The notes beneath the pieces were generated by a model that saw only the letters and a list, made by a program, of their open reading frames with translations, was not told the origin of the DNA and searched no databases. A DNA stretch of 64,000 nt from Mycobacterium shigaense (GTDB lineage: Bacteria > Actinomycetota > Actinomycetes > Mycobacteriales > Mycobacteriaceae). A program made the position numbers and the translations under genes. The DNA lies in the NCBI RefSeq assembly GCF_002356315.1, contig NZ_AP018164.1, positions 2,914,001 to 2,978,000 on the forward strand, written 5' to 3'. This document shows positions 1-9,890 of this stretch, one piece after another (within the stretch, counting starts at the first letter, position 1; each line of letters starts with the position of its first letter).

Positions 1-2
1 CG

Positions 3-824
3 GCCGATCGTGACGACTCGGCGCCCGTGCTGTCCAGCCTGCTGAGCGTCCCGCTGTGGTGGGCGGGCACCCTCGCTGCTGTCGCCGGCTACGCGTTCCA
101 GGCCTTGGCGCTGGCGCACGGATCGCTGCTGCTGGTGCAGCCGTTGCTGGTCTCGTCGCTACTGTTCGCGTTGCCACTGAGCGCGCGGCTTTGCCATCAA
201 CACATCAGCCGGGCCGACTGGGGCTGGGCCATCGTGCTGACCGCCGCGCTGGCCGTCTTCGTCCTGGTCGGCCAGCCCCGCGAAGGCCACAATCGTCCCC
301 CGATACCCGCGTGGAGCCTGGCGTTGGCGCTCACCGTGCCGCTGGTGATCGTCTGCCTGGTCGCAGCCCGCCGCACCGCCGGGCGGGTGCGCGCGATGCT
401 GCTGGCACTCGCGGTCGCGGTCCTGCTCGGCATGATCGCCGTCGTGACCAAGATCTGCACGCACCGATTCTCGGTCGGCGGTTGGCACGGGCTCATGACC
501 GTGCCCGCCCCCTATCTGCTGGTTGCGCTGGCGGTGGCGGTGACGGCAGTGCAGAATTCGGCGTTTCATGCCGGCGCCCTGCAAGCATCGGTCCCGATCA
601 TGTTGGTGGGTGAGCCCGTCGTCGCTGTGGTGCTCGGCGTCGTCGTGCTCGGTGAACATCTCGCGGTGCGGGGCTCGGCGGGCCTGGGTCTGGCCATCGC
701 CATCGCAGCCATGGCGGCATCCGCCATCGCGCTGAGCCGCGACCAGGCGCTCGAATCGGGCAGCACTCCCGCCAGAGAACTCGGCGTTCGGTGCGATGAC
801 GAATGCGGTGCGGTGCGGTACTAG
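3..824 (+). CDS. DMT-family inner-membrane transporter, 5' end outside window
   Basis: Multi-pass membrane protein of the drug/metabolite transporter (EamA-like) type. About nine hydrophobic helices follow one another with short charged loops, and the last third carries the usual repeat with the GEP motif around 'VGEPVVAVVLG'. The frame is open from base 3, and the first helix expected for this family lies upstream, so the GTG at 27 is probably internal. The C-terminal tail after the last helix is short and polar. Substrate cannot be told from sequence. It converges on the glycosyltransferase at 838. Confidence 0.75.
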   Translation, partial: ADRDDSAPVLSSLLSVPLWWAGTLAAVAGYAFQALALAHGSLLLVQPLLVSSLLFALPLSARLCHQHISRADWGWAIVLTAALAVFVLVGQPREGHNRPPIPAWSLALALTVPLVIVCLVAARRTAGRVRAMLLALAVAVLLGMIAVVTKICTHRFSVGGWHGLMTVPAPYLLVALAVAVTAVQNSAFHAGALQASVPIMLVGEPVVAVVLGVVVLGEHLAVRGSAGLGLAIAIAAMAASAIALSRDQALESGSTPARELGVRCDDECGAVRY

Positions 825-837
825 CCCGCTTCGGGGC

Positions 838-2034
838 TTACCCCGGCGGGCCGACCCCGCGTCGGGCGGTGTCTTCCAGCAGATCGGCGGTGCGCGTGAC
901 GCTGTCGGCGGAAGTGATCATCTGATCGGAGACCTCACGCGCCCGCGCGCGGTATTCGGGGGCCAGGACGCGGCCCAGGTCGGCGGTCAGCGAGTCCAAG
1001 GTACTCTCCGAAAATGCCCGTCCCGCACCGGCTTCCAACCCAGTGACGGCGTCCGCCCACATCGGCTGGTCGAGCCAGAACCAGAGGATCAAGCTGGGGA
1101 CCCCGGCCCGCAACGCCGCGGCCGTGACGCCCGCGCCGCCGTGGTGTGCGATCGCGCGACAAACCGGAAAGACGGCGGCGTGGCTTACCTCGCTCACCAC
1201 CATCGTGTGTTCGAATCGCGGGACATCGGTGAAATCGTTTGGGCCGCTGCAAATCAGCGCTCGCTCGCCGAGCCGCGCGCAGGCCGCACTGATCACGGCG
1301 ACCGTCTCGGCGGGCGAGGCGATGGGCGTGCTTCCGAAACCGAAGTAGATCGGTGGAGCTCCGTCGGCGATCCAGGACAGCACCTCGTCGTCGGCGTCGC
1401 TTCGCAGTTCCAGCGTCAGTGCGCCGACGAAGGGCAGTCGGCCGTCCGCATCCACCCATTCGGCAGGCGGGCCGGGCAAGCAGAGTTGGTCGTAGGCCTG
1501 GATCTCCAGCGGTGTCGTCGCGGCCGCAGCCGTCTTCGGCAGGTTCAACGCCCGGCGCTGCGCATCGTCAGTCTGCTTTGTCAGTTGCGTATACATCTGC
1601 CACGACGACCAAACCCGCCTCGGAAAGAAGTGCAGGGTGGCCAGTGGAATGCCTTGGTATTCGGCAACATTGGCCGCCAGCCCCTGCTCGTTGAAGCCTG
1701 CCACCAGCAGGTCGGCCCCATCGGCGAGCGCCGCCAGCGTGGTGGTCTTCGCCGCCTTGACCTGGTTGATGTTCTGGATCGCCTCGTTCAGCGCGACCAC
1801 CGGATCGTCGAGGTTTGCCGCGTAGTCGGCCACCAAATCCGCAGCCGAATCCAATTGGTCCCACGTGTCCGGCCCGTATGCGGCCGCGGCGACTCCCGTC
1901 GATTCGACGAAGGGAATCATGTTGGGCGCGACCGCCATCTGGACGTCGTGGCCTCGGCGCAGCAGTTCCCGGGCCGCGGTCGCCACGGGCTCTACGTCGC
2001 CGCGACTGCCGTAGCCGGCGAGCACGACTTTCAT
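838..2034 (-). CDS. Glycosyltransferase, UDP-glucuronosyl/glucosyltransferase-like (GT1)
   Basis: 398-residue GT-B glycosyltransferase. The N-terminus 'MKVVLAGYGSRGDVEP' is the classical acceptor-domain start of mycobacterial and actinomycete GT1 enzymes. The C-terminal donor site has a GSTP stretch after 'IYFGF' and the 'HHGGAGVTAAALRAGVPSL' nucleotide-sugar motif. Related mycobacterial enzymes (Rv1524/Rv1526c, glycopeptidolipid Gtf proteins) glycosylate lipids or peptidolipids; the acceptor here is unknown. It sits alone between a converging permease and a cutinase on the same strand. Confidence 0.85.
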   Translation of the reverse strand: MKVVLAGYGSRGDVEPVATAARELLRRGHDVQMAVAPNMIPFVESTGVAAAAYGPDTWDQLDSAADLVADYAANLDDPVVALNEAIQNINQVKAAKTTTLAALADGADLLVAGFNEQGLAANVAEYQGIPLATLHFFPRRVWSSWQMYTQLTKQTDDAQRRALNLPKTAAAATTPLEIQAYDQLCLPGPPAEWVDADGRLPFVGALTLELRSDADDEVLSWIADGAPPIYFGFGSTPIASPAETVAVISAACARLGERALICSGPNDFTDVPRFEHTMVVSEVSHAAVFPVCRAIAHHGGAGVTAAALRAGVPSLILWFWLDQPMWADAVTGLEAGAGRAFSESTLDSLTADLGRVLAPEYRARAREVSDQMITSADSVTRTADLLEDTARRGVGPPG

Positions 2035-2090
2035 CGACGCAACCTAACTGGCGGTGAGGGCCAACGGCGGAAGGTGTCGGTGGCTAGCGC

Positions 2091-2735
2091 TCAGTGCAGC
2101 CGGTTCGCCGCGAATGTCGCGGCCTGATTCACCATCCCCGACTCAATGTAGGAAACGTGGGCGATGATGTTGCCGCCCGCGGAGCAGATCGGGTCGTCGG
2201 GGGCGCACAGGCTGATGGTCTTGGAGCCATACGCGGGATTGATGGTCGGCAACGGCTGGCCGCCCCACAACATGCTGGAGAAGCTGCTGGTGGGCTCGCC
2301 GAACAGGGCGACAGCCGCGACGTGATCGGCGACCGTGGGCGGCACCTGGTTGGTGGCCAGGTCGATCACCGTCGAACCCTGGGAGTACCCGCCGAGCACC
2401 AGCTTGGTGTTGGGGCAGCTGGCAACCGTATCCTGGATGTGCGCAGCCGCATCGTTGGCGCCCGCGGAGGCGCTGTTGTGATAGTCGTCATTGGCCGGGT
2501 AGTTGACCGCGTAGACGTTAATGGACTTTCCACCGATCTGCGAGGTCAGCGAGTCGACGAAGGCCTGGCCCATGTTACCGAGGCCCGGTTCCTGGTGGGT
2601 GCCGCGAGCGAAGACAACGCCGACGTCCGAGCAGGGATCAGCAGCAGCTGCCGGGCTTCCGAGAGGGGTGCTCAGCAAACCCCACACGGTTACAGCCGAG
2701 ACGCCAACGATACGAACAACTCTGCGTGCACTCAT
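2091..2735 (-). CDS. Secreted cutinase-family esterase (Culp type)
   Basis: Serine esterase of the cutinase-like protein family, about 214 residues from the ATG at 2735. A signal peptide covers roughly the first 32 residues (basic start, hydrophobic core, AAA cleavage region), followed by 'DPCSDVGVVFARGT', the standard start of the mature enzyme. The nucleophile motif is GYSQG; the Asp/His pair lies near 'CAPDDPIC' and 'HVSYI'. Four cysteines fit two disulfides. A longer reading from 2804 would place residues before the signal peptide, so 2735 is preferred. Acts outside the cell on lipid esters. Confidence 0.88.
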   Translation of the reverse strand: MSARRVVRIVGVSAVTVWGLLSTPLGSPAAAADPCSDVGVVFARGTHQEPGLGNMGQAFVDSLTSQIGGKSINVYAVNYPANDDYHNSASAGANDAAAHIQDTVASCPNTKLVLGGYSQGSTVIDLATNQVPPTVADHVAAVALFGEPTSSFSSMLWGGQPLPTINPAYGSKTISLCAPDDPICSAGGNIIAHVSYIESGMVNQAATFAANRLH

Positions 2736-2933
2736 GCTCAAATGCTGACATACCGCCAGAGGCCTCGTTACGAGCGGCTGGTTCACCCGAGTCAATCGCC
2801 GCATCGGCCGCCTGGGAGGTTGCCGGAGGGAAGGAATCGGATTGTCCCGAAGTTTGAGAGTAGGTGACCTGGCGAAGACGTGCCGATACGGTCACTGAGG
2901 GCAGCAACGGGTCGGCAGGAAAGGCGACGACGG

Positions 2934-3752
2934 GTGAGCGACTCGAACCGGGTGAGGGTCGGTGTTCAGCTTTGGCCGGGCGGAACGCCGGACTACCGGA
3001 CCTGGCGCCAGGCGGTGCTGCACGCCGAGGAGCTGGGCGTGGACGCCATCTTCGGCTACGACCACTTCCACAAGCCGTTCGTCCAGATCGTCGAAGGCAG
3101 CCCGCAGCTCGACGATGACCAGCCAGATGTCAACAACTTCGAGGGGTGGACCGCGCTGGCCTCATGGGGTGAAATCACCAGTCGCGCCGAAATCGGACTG
3201 CTGGTTACCGGTCTTCCATACCGGAACCCCGACCTGGTCGCCGATATGGCGCGCACCGTCGACCACATCAGCGGGGGACGCCTGATCCTCGGCGTTGGGG
3301 CCGGCTGGTATCCGAAGGACTTCATGGAATACGGCTACGAATACGGCTCCACAAAATCACGGATGGACCAGTTCGACGAGGGCCTGGCACGTATCGAACA
3401 CCGGCTCAACCGGTTGACGCCCCGGCCGGTGCGCGAGATCCCGATCCTCATCGGGGGAGGCGGCGAGCGGCGCACCCTTCCCGCGGTGGCGCGGCACGCC
3501 CACATCTGGCACAGCTTCGAATCGCTCGAGGAATTTCGCCGCAAGAACGACTTGCTCAAGCGGCTTGCCACCGATGCGAGCCGCGACGAGGCGGCCATCG
3601 AACGGGCGGTGGCGTGGACGGACGCCGCGACAGCCGATGCGTTCGTCGATGCGGGTGTCACGTTGTTCACGACCGAGATTCATCCGGACGCCGGCGGCTA
3701 CAACTTCTGCGAGCTGGAAACGATGCTCGCCTGGCGCGATCGTCGCGGCTAG
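2934..3752 (+). CDS. LLM-class F420-dependent oxidoreductase
   Basis: 272-residue luciferase-like TIM barrel. The start 'RVRVGVQLWPG' is strand 1; 'GGRLILGVGAGWYPKDFMEYG' is the typical cofactor-binding stretch of F420-dependent mycobacterial members; 'PILIGGGGERRTLP' is the late phosphate-binding loop. The GTG at 2934 follows AGGAAAGG at a good distance; an ATG 18 codons earlier adds only basic residues. Substrate unknown. Its stop overlaps the small convergent gene at 3749 by four bases. Confidence 0.85.
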   Translation: MSDSNRVRVGVQLWPGGTPDYRTWRQAVLHAEELGVDAIFGYDHFHKPFVQIVEGSPQLDDDQPDVNNFEGWTALASWGEITSRAEIGLLVTGLPYRNPDLVADMARTVDHISGGRLILGVGAGWYPKDFMEYGYEYGSTKSRMDQFDEGLARIEHRLNRLTPRPVREIPILIGGGGERRTLPAVARHAHIWHSFESLEEFRRKNDLLKRLATDASRDEAAIERAVAWTDAATADAFVDAGVTLFTTEIHPDAGGYNFCELETMLAWRDRRG

Positions 3753-3919
3753 TCCGGAGGCTCGTCTTCCGAGCCGCGGGTGCGGGCGTGTTCGCGTTCG
3801 CTGCGTCTGCCGGGGACGCCTTCGGCTTCCCGCTCGCGGGCGACCTTCTCGTCGAGCTGGTCAACGATGTCTTCCAGGTCCTGAGCGCGACTCAGTGGGT
3901 CCTGATCGGATGCGGTCAT
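3749..3919 (-). CDS. Small charged hypothetical protein (56 aa)
   Basis: 56-residue, highly charged protein with a helical, coiled-coil-like centre ('LEDIVDQLDEKVARERE') and a basic/acidic tail. It overlaps the end of the LLM oxidoreductase by four bases. Longer in-frame starts exist, but composition becomes arginine-rich and uncharacteristic upstream of 3919. Small proteins of this kind are common in mycobacteria; I do not recognise a function. Confidence 0.55.
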   Translation of the reverse strand: MTASDQDPLSRAQDLEDIVDQLDEKVAREREAEGVPGRRSEREHARTRGSEDEPPD

Positions 3920-4016
3920 GTCGGCTTTCTGTGACTTCGGCCTTCGGGCGGCGGCCCCCGTCGATGCGAGCCGGTGGTGAGGCGGTACCCGGTGCCGTGG
4001 GATGTAACCGGCAGGG

Positions 4017-5576
4017 ATGAACGAACATGCGCCACGAGAGCTGCGGACTCGCCGCGACGGTGGAAGTATCTCGGGAGTGGCCACCAAGAAACCGCAAACG
4101 ATCTCTTACCCGGCGCCCGACTCACGTCCGCACCGCCACGACTACGACCCGCTCGATCCCCATGTCATCGTGCTGTTCGGCGCGACCGGGGATTTGGCCA
4201 AACGCAAGCTGATCTCCGGTCTGGCATATCTGGACCAGTCGGAGCTTGCTCCCGACATCCAAGTCGTGGCGACATCGCTGGAGGAGCTCAGCGACGACGA
4301 ATTCCGTGAAATTGCCAAGAACGCGATCGACTCGTACGGCACGCACAAGCTGACGCCCGAGCAGTGGGCCGACTTCGCGAAGATCGTGCACTACGTCCCG
4401 CAGGGCGCCGGGCCTCAGGCGCTTGCCACCGCGGTCGCCGAGGCCGAAGCCAACCTGGGACCGAAAGTGCGGCGCCTGCATTATTTGTCGGTCCCCCCCA
4501 AGGCGGCGCGCGACGTCATCACCCTGCTGCGGGAGGCCAACCTGGTCGAACGCGCACGCGTGGTGATGGAAAAGCCGTTCGGCACCGACCTGGACAGCGC
4601 GGTCGCCCTGAACGACTTCTTGCACCAAACCTTCGACGAATCTCAGATTTTCCGGATCGACCACTTCTTGGGCAAGGAGGCGGCCCAGAACATCCTCGCG
4701 TTCCGGTTCGCCAACGGTCTGTTCGAGCCAATCTGGAATCGCAACTTCATCGACCACATCCAGATCGACATTCCCGAGACACTCGGGCTGGATCAGCGGG
4801 CGAACTTCTACGAGAGCACCGGCGCCTACAAGGACATGGTTGTCACGCACCTGTTCCAGGTGATGGCATTCGTGGTGATGGAACCGCCCACGGCGCTGGA
4901 GCCCTACGCCATCAGCGAAGAGAAGAACAAGGTGTTCCGCTCGATGCTGCCGGTGAAGACCGCCGACGTAGTCCGCGGCCAGTACAGTGGATACCGCGAA
5001 GAGCCCGGCGTAGCAAAAGATTCCGACACCGAGACGTTCATCGCGCTCAAGGTCGGCATCGACAACTGGCGCTGGGCCGGCGTGCCGATCTATCTGCGCA
5101 CCGGCAAGAAGATGGCCGAAGGCATTCGTATCATCTCGATCGCGTTCAAAGAGGCGCCGCGCAGCATGTTCCCGCCGGGATCGGGGGTGGGGACCCAGGG
5201 TCCCGACCACCTCACGTTTGATCTGGCCGACAACTCGAAGGTCTCGCTGTCGTTCTACGGCAAGCGACCCGGGCCCGGGATGAAGCTCGACAAGTTGTCC
5301 ATGCAGTTCTCGTCGAAAGAAATCGACACCGCAAACCAGACGCTGGAGGCCTACGAGCGTCTCATACTCGACGCGATGCGCGGGGACCATACCCTGTTCA
5401 CCACCGCCGAGGGCATCGAATCACTATGGGCGCGTTCGCAAGACCTGCTTGACGACCCGCCGCCGGCCAAGGTGTATCCGGCCGGAACGTGGGGGCCCAA
5501 CGCCATTCATCAACTGATCGCGCCCAACGCGTGGCGGTTGCCGTTCGAGCGCGGCTGGCGCGAGTCCAGAACCTGA
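4017..5576 (+). CDS. zwf: Glucose-6-phosphate dehydrogenase
   Basis: 519-residue enzyme oxidising glucose 6-phosphate to 6-phosphogluconolactone with NAD(P)+ or possibly F420-independent cofactors. The Rossmann motif is GATGDLAKRKL; the substrate/catalytic motif is 'RIDHFLGKE', with the conserved Lys and His; later 'RTGKKM' fits the substrate-binding arm. Length matches the family (about 460-520). The first 40 residues are poorly conserved in type, and the GTG at 4080 is an alternative start. It stands alone, not in a pentose-phosphate operon, so it is probably an additional zwf paralogue. Confidence 0.9.
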   Translation: MNEHAPRELRTRRDGGSISGVATKKPQTISYPAPDSRPHRHDYDPLDPHVIVLFGATGDLAKRKLISGLAYLDQSELAPDIQVVATSLEELSDDEFREIAKNAIDSYGTHKLTPEQWADFAKIVHYVPQGAGPQALATAVAEAEANLGPKVRRLHYLSVPPKAARDVITLLREANLVERARVVMEKPFGTDLDSAVALNDFLHQTFDESQIFRIDHFLGKEAAQNILAFRFANGLFEPIWNRNFIDHIQIDIPETLGLDQRANFYESTGAYKDMVVTHLFQVMAFVVMEPPTALEPYAISEEKNKVFRSMLPVKTADVVRGQYSGYREEPGVAKDSDTETFIALKVGIDNWRWAGVPIYLRTGKKMAEGIRIISIAFKEAPRSMFPPGSGVGTQGPDHLTFDLADNSKVSLSFYGKRPGPGMKLDKLSMQFSSKEIDTANQTLEAYERLILDAMRGDHTLFTTAEGIESLWARSQDLLDDPPPAKVYPAGTWGPNAIHQLIAPNAWRLPFERGWRESRT

Positions 5577-5723
5577 CGACACACCACCCACGTAGCCCGT
5601 CAGCCCGGCACCGATCCCGCCCGCATGTTCGACCCGCTCGCGGGGTGACCGCCCGTTACCGAAGTCAATGACGAAAGCCGGTATCGGAGGTCGAATTCTG
5701 GCTAGCGTGCAGCGTGCCTTCGC

Positions 5724-7457
5724 CTAGACCGTCTCGTGTTCTGCGATCCAATGGGTGACGGCATCTTCGGGGGCGACCGCGATGCCCACTCCGGCGTCGT
5801 CGGCGGCCCGCTCAAACCGGTCGAGCAACTCCGTCGGGATCGACGCGTTGACCCTGGCGCGCGCTGCTTTCGGCTTTGGCGGCGGGGCGGCCGCTTCGTG
5901 GCGGGCGGCAGTGGATTCCACGACGTCGCGCAGCGCGGGTATCTCGTCGAGCAGGCGGGCAAGGTCGTCGCTTCCTTGCCGTGCAACCCGACCGCGGCGG
6001 CACCGATCGCGAGGTTCTGCGGCGAAACCATCTTTCCGAGCACGCCCCCGGAGCTGTTGCCGGCCGCCATCAGCACCGGGGAGAGCCCGGCTTTCGACGC
6101 GGCAGTCACCTGCAGGGCGCCGAACAACGAGTTGGCCGAGGTGTCGGAGCCGGTGACGGCCGTGCCGAGCCAGCCCAAGATGGGCGACAGCAACGCGAAG
6201 GCACCCCCGGTGCCGGCCATCCAGGTGCCCAGCGTGATGGTCTGCCCGGACGCGTTCATCACGAATGCCAATGCGAGCACCGCCATTACGGTGATGATCG
6301 CCCATCGAAGCTGATGCAGCGTCGCGCCATACGCCTTGGCGGCCCCAGCCGGCGACACGCGCAGCACGATCACGGTGAGCAGACCCGCGGCGAGCATCTG
6401 GGTGCCCGGTGTGGTCAAGAAATTGAACGTAAAGGCCGAAATCGTGGACGCGGCGCCGTTGGCCGTGAGCAGGTGCAGGCCCCGGCCAGTGCACGGTGCC
6501 GGTCGGGGAGTCGAGAAGCCGCTTGACCGTTGAGATTTGGCAGACGACGAAGACAGCGATGATGATCAGGTACGGCGCATAGGCACGTCCCACCTCGGCG
6601 CGTGAGCTCACCTCAGCGATGTCCGGGACGGCGCGAGACTTGTTGCGCGAGTATCGAATTCGAACCATTGAGACCACGGCCAGCGCGGACAGCAGGGAGG
6701 CGACCACATCGGCCAGCGGCACCGAGACGAAGTTCGAGGTGGCGTACTGGGCGAGCCCGAAAACCACACCGCCGATCAGCGCCGGCGGCCAAGCCTCGCG
6801 CAGACCGCGCCGACCGTCGACGATGGCGACCAGCGCCAGGGGCACGACGGCCGACAAGATCGGGGTTTGGCGTCCCACCATGGCGCCCAAAGTGTCTGTG
6901 GGCAAACCGGAGACCTTTGCCAGCGTGATGATGGGCGTGGCCATCGCCCCCAATGCCACGGGCGCAGTGTTGGCAACGAGTGACAGCGCGGCAGCCTTCA
7001 GCAGCCCAAAGCCGAGAGCCAGCAACATCACCGAGGTGACCGCCACGGGCGTGCCGAATCCGGCCAATGCCTCGAGCAACGCGCCGAAAGAGAACGCGAT
7101 GACGACGGCCTGGATGCACTGATCGTCGCTGACCGTGGCGAAGCTGTGCCGCAACACGTCGAAATGTCCTGTCTGAACTGTCATGTGGTACACCCAAATC
7201 GCGTTGATCACGATCCACAGGATCGGGAAGAAGCCGAAGGTTGCGCCCTCGCTGCCTGCCGCCAGCACCTGACCGACCGGCATGTGATACGCGGCGACGG
7301 CGATCCCGAGCGAGATGCCGAGCGACACCACCGAGGCGATCCAGGCGCGCACCCGCAGCGCGCCGAGCATCACGAACAGCGACGCCAGCGGTAGGGCGGC
7401 CGCCAGCGAACTCCAGGCCAGCGAATGGGCCACAGGGTCAAGGATTTGGCGATACAC
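5724..7457 (-). pseudogene. lldP: L-lactate permease (LldP family), frameshifted and fused to a foreign tail
   Basis: The first ~325 codons read as a normal lactate permease (lactate/H+ symport, inner membrane): 'GFGTPVAVTSVMLLALGFG' and many helices. Near 6479-6484 the run of C/G has one base too many: after 'TVHWPG' the permease continues only in the next frame ('LHLLTANGA', then 'SPQNLAIGAAAVGL', read to about 5950). At the GKE motif where the last helix should begin, the permease ends. The original frame there resumes as sensible protein containing 'RVNASIPTELLDRFERAADD', a ribbon-helix-helix-like DNA-binding segment ending at 5724. So the last permease helix is gone and the tail belongs to another gene. 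Start is GTG 7457. Confidence 0.8.
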
Positions 7458-7610
7458 GTCAGGCTGCCTCCGCGTGCGGTATTAGCCGCCCGTCGAGACT
7501 CCGAAACGTGTGCGCGCGTCGACAATCGGCGTTGTCGCCGGCATCTGGAAGTTACCCGCGTAACTTCGCGCCTCCAGCGTCAACCGCGATGTCGGCGAAC
7601 GGCAGAGCGC

Positions 7611-8459
7611 TCAGTCGGGGATGTAGTCGAACTTGTCGGGGTTAGGACCGTTGCGACCGTCTTCGCCGCTGTCCAGCGCGGAGATCGCGTCCACGTCGGC
7701 GTCGGACAGCTCGAAGTCGAAGATCTCGAAGTTCGACTTGACCCGTTCGAGGGTGACCGACTTCGGGAAGACTACGTCGCCGCGCTGGATGTGCCAGCGG
7801 AGCACCACCTGCGCGGGCGTCTTGCCAAGGCCGTCCGCGATCTTTCCCACCACCGCATCGCCAAGGACCTTGCCCTGGGCGATGGGGGACCAGGCCTCGG
7901 TCACGATGCCGTGGTCGCGGCCGTAGGCTCGCACCCGCTCGTTAGCGAAGTAGGGATGTACCTCGATCTGGTTGACCGCGGGCACCGTCTCGGAGCCGCC
8001 GGCGAGGCGATCCAGATGCTCGGGCTGGAAGTTCGAGACGCCGATGCTGCGGGCACGTCCGTCCGCGGCGAACTCCTCGAGCGTGTTCCACGTCGACACG
8101 AAGTCGCCGTCGTACAGCGTCGGCAGCGGCCAGTGGATCAGAAACAGGTCGACGTAGTCAGAGCCCAGTGCGGACAGCGTCGCGTCGAATGCCCGGCGCG
8201 CGTCGTCGGGCCGGTGAAATCCGTTGTTGAGCTTGCTGGTGATGTATACCTCGCCGCGGTCCAATCCGGCGTCGCGAACGCCCTGGCCCACTTCCTTCTC
8301 ATTGCCGTACATCTCCGCGGTGTCGATGTGGCGATAGCCCACCTCGAGGGCCGAGCGGACCGCCGCGGCGGTCTCGTCGGGCTTGATCTGAAAGACGCCG
8401 AACCCCAGCTGGGGGATGACGTTGCCGTCGTTGAGGTTGATTGACGGGACAGTGCTCAT
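7611..8459 (-). CDS. Aldo-keto reductase
   Basis: 282-residue NADPH-dependent aldo-keto reductase. The barrel start 'MPSINLNDG'-like strand, the catalytic Asp/Tyr motif 'HIDTAEMYGNE', the Lys of 'ITSKL', the His of 'LIHWPLP', and the NADPH loop 'VVFPKSVTLERVKSN' are all present. The ATG at 8459 follows a perfect AGGAGG eight bases upstream, which decides the start against 8525. M. tuberculosis Rv2971 is the same family, but this appears to be a different paralogue. The substrate is unknown; family members reduce dicarbonyls and aldehydes. Confidence 0.9.
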   Translation of the reverse strand: MSTVPSINLNDGNVIPQLGFGVFQIKPDETAAAVRSALEVGYRHIDTAEMYGNEKEVGQGVRDAGLDRGEVYITSKLNNGFHRPDDARRAFDATLSALGSDYVDLFLIHWPLPTLYDGDFVSTWNTLEEFAADGRARSIGVSNFQPEHLDRLAGGSETVPAVNQIEVHPYFANERVRAYGRDHGIVTEAWSPIAQGKVLGDAVVGKIADGLGKTPAQVVLRWHIQRGDVVFPKSVTLERVKSNFEIFDFELSDADVDAISALDSGEDGRNGPNPDKFDYIPD

Positions 8460-8625
8460 GCGTTCAGCCTCCTGATCCAACGGGCAATTTCTCTGGTGTG
8501 CCCACTTCTGGGCATAACCCAACACCGACCCTCACCGTCAACGCAAAGACATGCTTGATTAATTTCAAGCAGGGCACCGCGATATTACGCTTGCACAAGC
8601 CTGACGACAGGAAGGGCACGAGTTC

Positions 8626-9507
8626 ATGGCACCGACACCGCGCCCGCGCCGATCTGCCCTATATCTCCCCGGCAACAATGCCCGGGCGTTGGAGAAGGGT
8701 AAGACGCTGGCGGCCGATGCGCTGATTTTCGATCTCGAAGATGCGGTCGCGCCCAATGCCAAGGCCGAATCGAGAACCAGGGTTTGCGAAGCGATCTCGG
8801 GCGAGAGCTACCGACCCCGCGAAATCGTGGTGCGCATCAACGGGTTAGGCACCGACTGGCACGACGACGACCTGGCGGCCGTGGCCGGTTCCGCCGCCGA
8901 GGGCGTATTGGTGCCCAAGGTCGAGCGAGGCGCACAGGTGCAGGCCCTGGTGAACGCGCTCGATGCACACGGCGCGCCGGAATCGTTGCGGCTGTGGGTG
9001 ATGGTCGAAACGCCCGGCGCCTTCCTGCGGGTCGAGGAGATCGCCTCAGCCAGCGAACGTCTGGCGGTTCTGGTGATCGGCACCAACGATCTGGTCAACG
9101 ACTTGCACGCGTTGCATGTGCCCGGACGCGCGACGGTGGTGCCCGCGTTGTCGCTGGCCGTGCTGGGCGCGCGCGCGGCCGGAAAAATCATCTTGGACGG
9201 CGTGTTCAACGCGATCACCGACGAAGACGGCTTTCGCGCCGAGGCCCGGCAGGGCCGTCAGATGGGTTTCGATGGCAAGACGCTGATTCATCCGTCCCAA
9301 ATCGCCCCGGCTAACGAGGAATTCGGCCCATCGCAAAAGGAGCTCGACGACGCCCGCACGATCATCTCCGCCTACGAAGACGCACAGGCGGCGGGCAAGA
9401 GCGTCGCGACGGTCGATGGCCGCATGGTCGAGAGCCTGCATGTGCGTGACGCCCAGCGGATCGTCGCGCTGGCGGAGCGCATCGCGGAAATGGACTCCGC
9501 GTCCTAA
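8626..9507 (+). CDS. HpcH/HpaI aldolase, citrate lyase beta-like CoA-ester lyase
   Basis: 293-residue CitE-like TIM-barrel lyase. 'RSALYLPGNN' opens the barrel; the 'DLEDAV' motif gives the Mg-binding Asp/Glu, 'VVRING' the Arg, 'VLVPKVE' the Lys and 'VMVETPGA' the second metal Glu; 'GKTLIHPSQI' is the CoA-side loop. Without CitD/CitF neighbours it is not a citrate lyase subunit. Known lone actinobacterial members cleave citramalyl-CoA or malyl-CoA or act as thioesterases. It overlaps the remains of a heme oxygenase gene on the other strand by three bases. Confidence 0.87.
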   Translation: MAPTPRPRRSALYLPGNNARALEKGKTLAADALIFDLEDAVAPNAKAESRTRVCEAISGESYRPREIVVRINGLGTDWHDDDLAAVAGSAAEGVLVPKVERGAQVQALVNALDAHGAPESLRLWVMVETPGAFLRVEEIASASERLAVLVIGTNDLVNDLHALHVPGRATVVPALSLAVLGARAAGKIILDGVFNAITDEDGFRAEARQGRQMGFDGKTLIHPSQIAPANEEFGPSQKELDDARTIISAYEDAQAAGKSVATVDGRMVESLHVRDAQRIVALAERIAEMDSAS

Positions 9508-9788
9508 GCGAGTTCGTCGAGTAGCGCCCGGTTGAGGTCGAAGGCGAGTCTGACCTCGTCGACTATCCGGTCGATCGCTTCCGCGTCGGTAGTGAGCGCG
9601 TCGAGGCGGGCGCGATACGAATCCTTGAAGGGCTTGGCTCGCATCGGGAATTAGCCCCCGGCGGTAACCCGTCCGTCGAGCAATTCGGAGACGAATTGGC
9701 TCTGCTCGGCGGCCCGATGTTCGGCGGCCGATCCGTCCTTCATCGCAGCCGAAAGACGGCGGACCTCGGGGACCACGGATGGGCACAT
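9504..9788 (-). pseudogene. Heme oxygenase remnant with the central part deleted
   Basis: Reading leftward from 9788, codons give 'LSAAMKDGSAAEHRAAEQ', then 'FVSELLDGRVTAGG', the N-terminal helix of biliverdin-forming heme oxygenases, including the position of the axial His in 'AEHRAAE'. A TAA follows at once. Directly after it another frame gives 'KPFKDSYRARLDALTTDAEA' and ends 'LAFDLNRALLDELA', the C-terminal helices of the same family. About 120-140 codons of the middle are missing. The protein would have degraded heme to biliverdin, iron and CO; it cannot now. Confidence 0.75.
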
Positions 9789-9890
9789 GTCCCGCTCAGA
9801 TCACATTGGAGGTATTGACACGAAAGTCAACAACGAAGTCGTGCAGCAATGGATTGGCGGCCGGCCCTGCCCCGCCCCTGAGCTGGAGGC

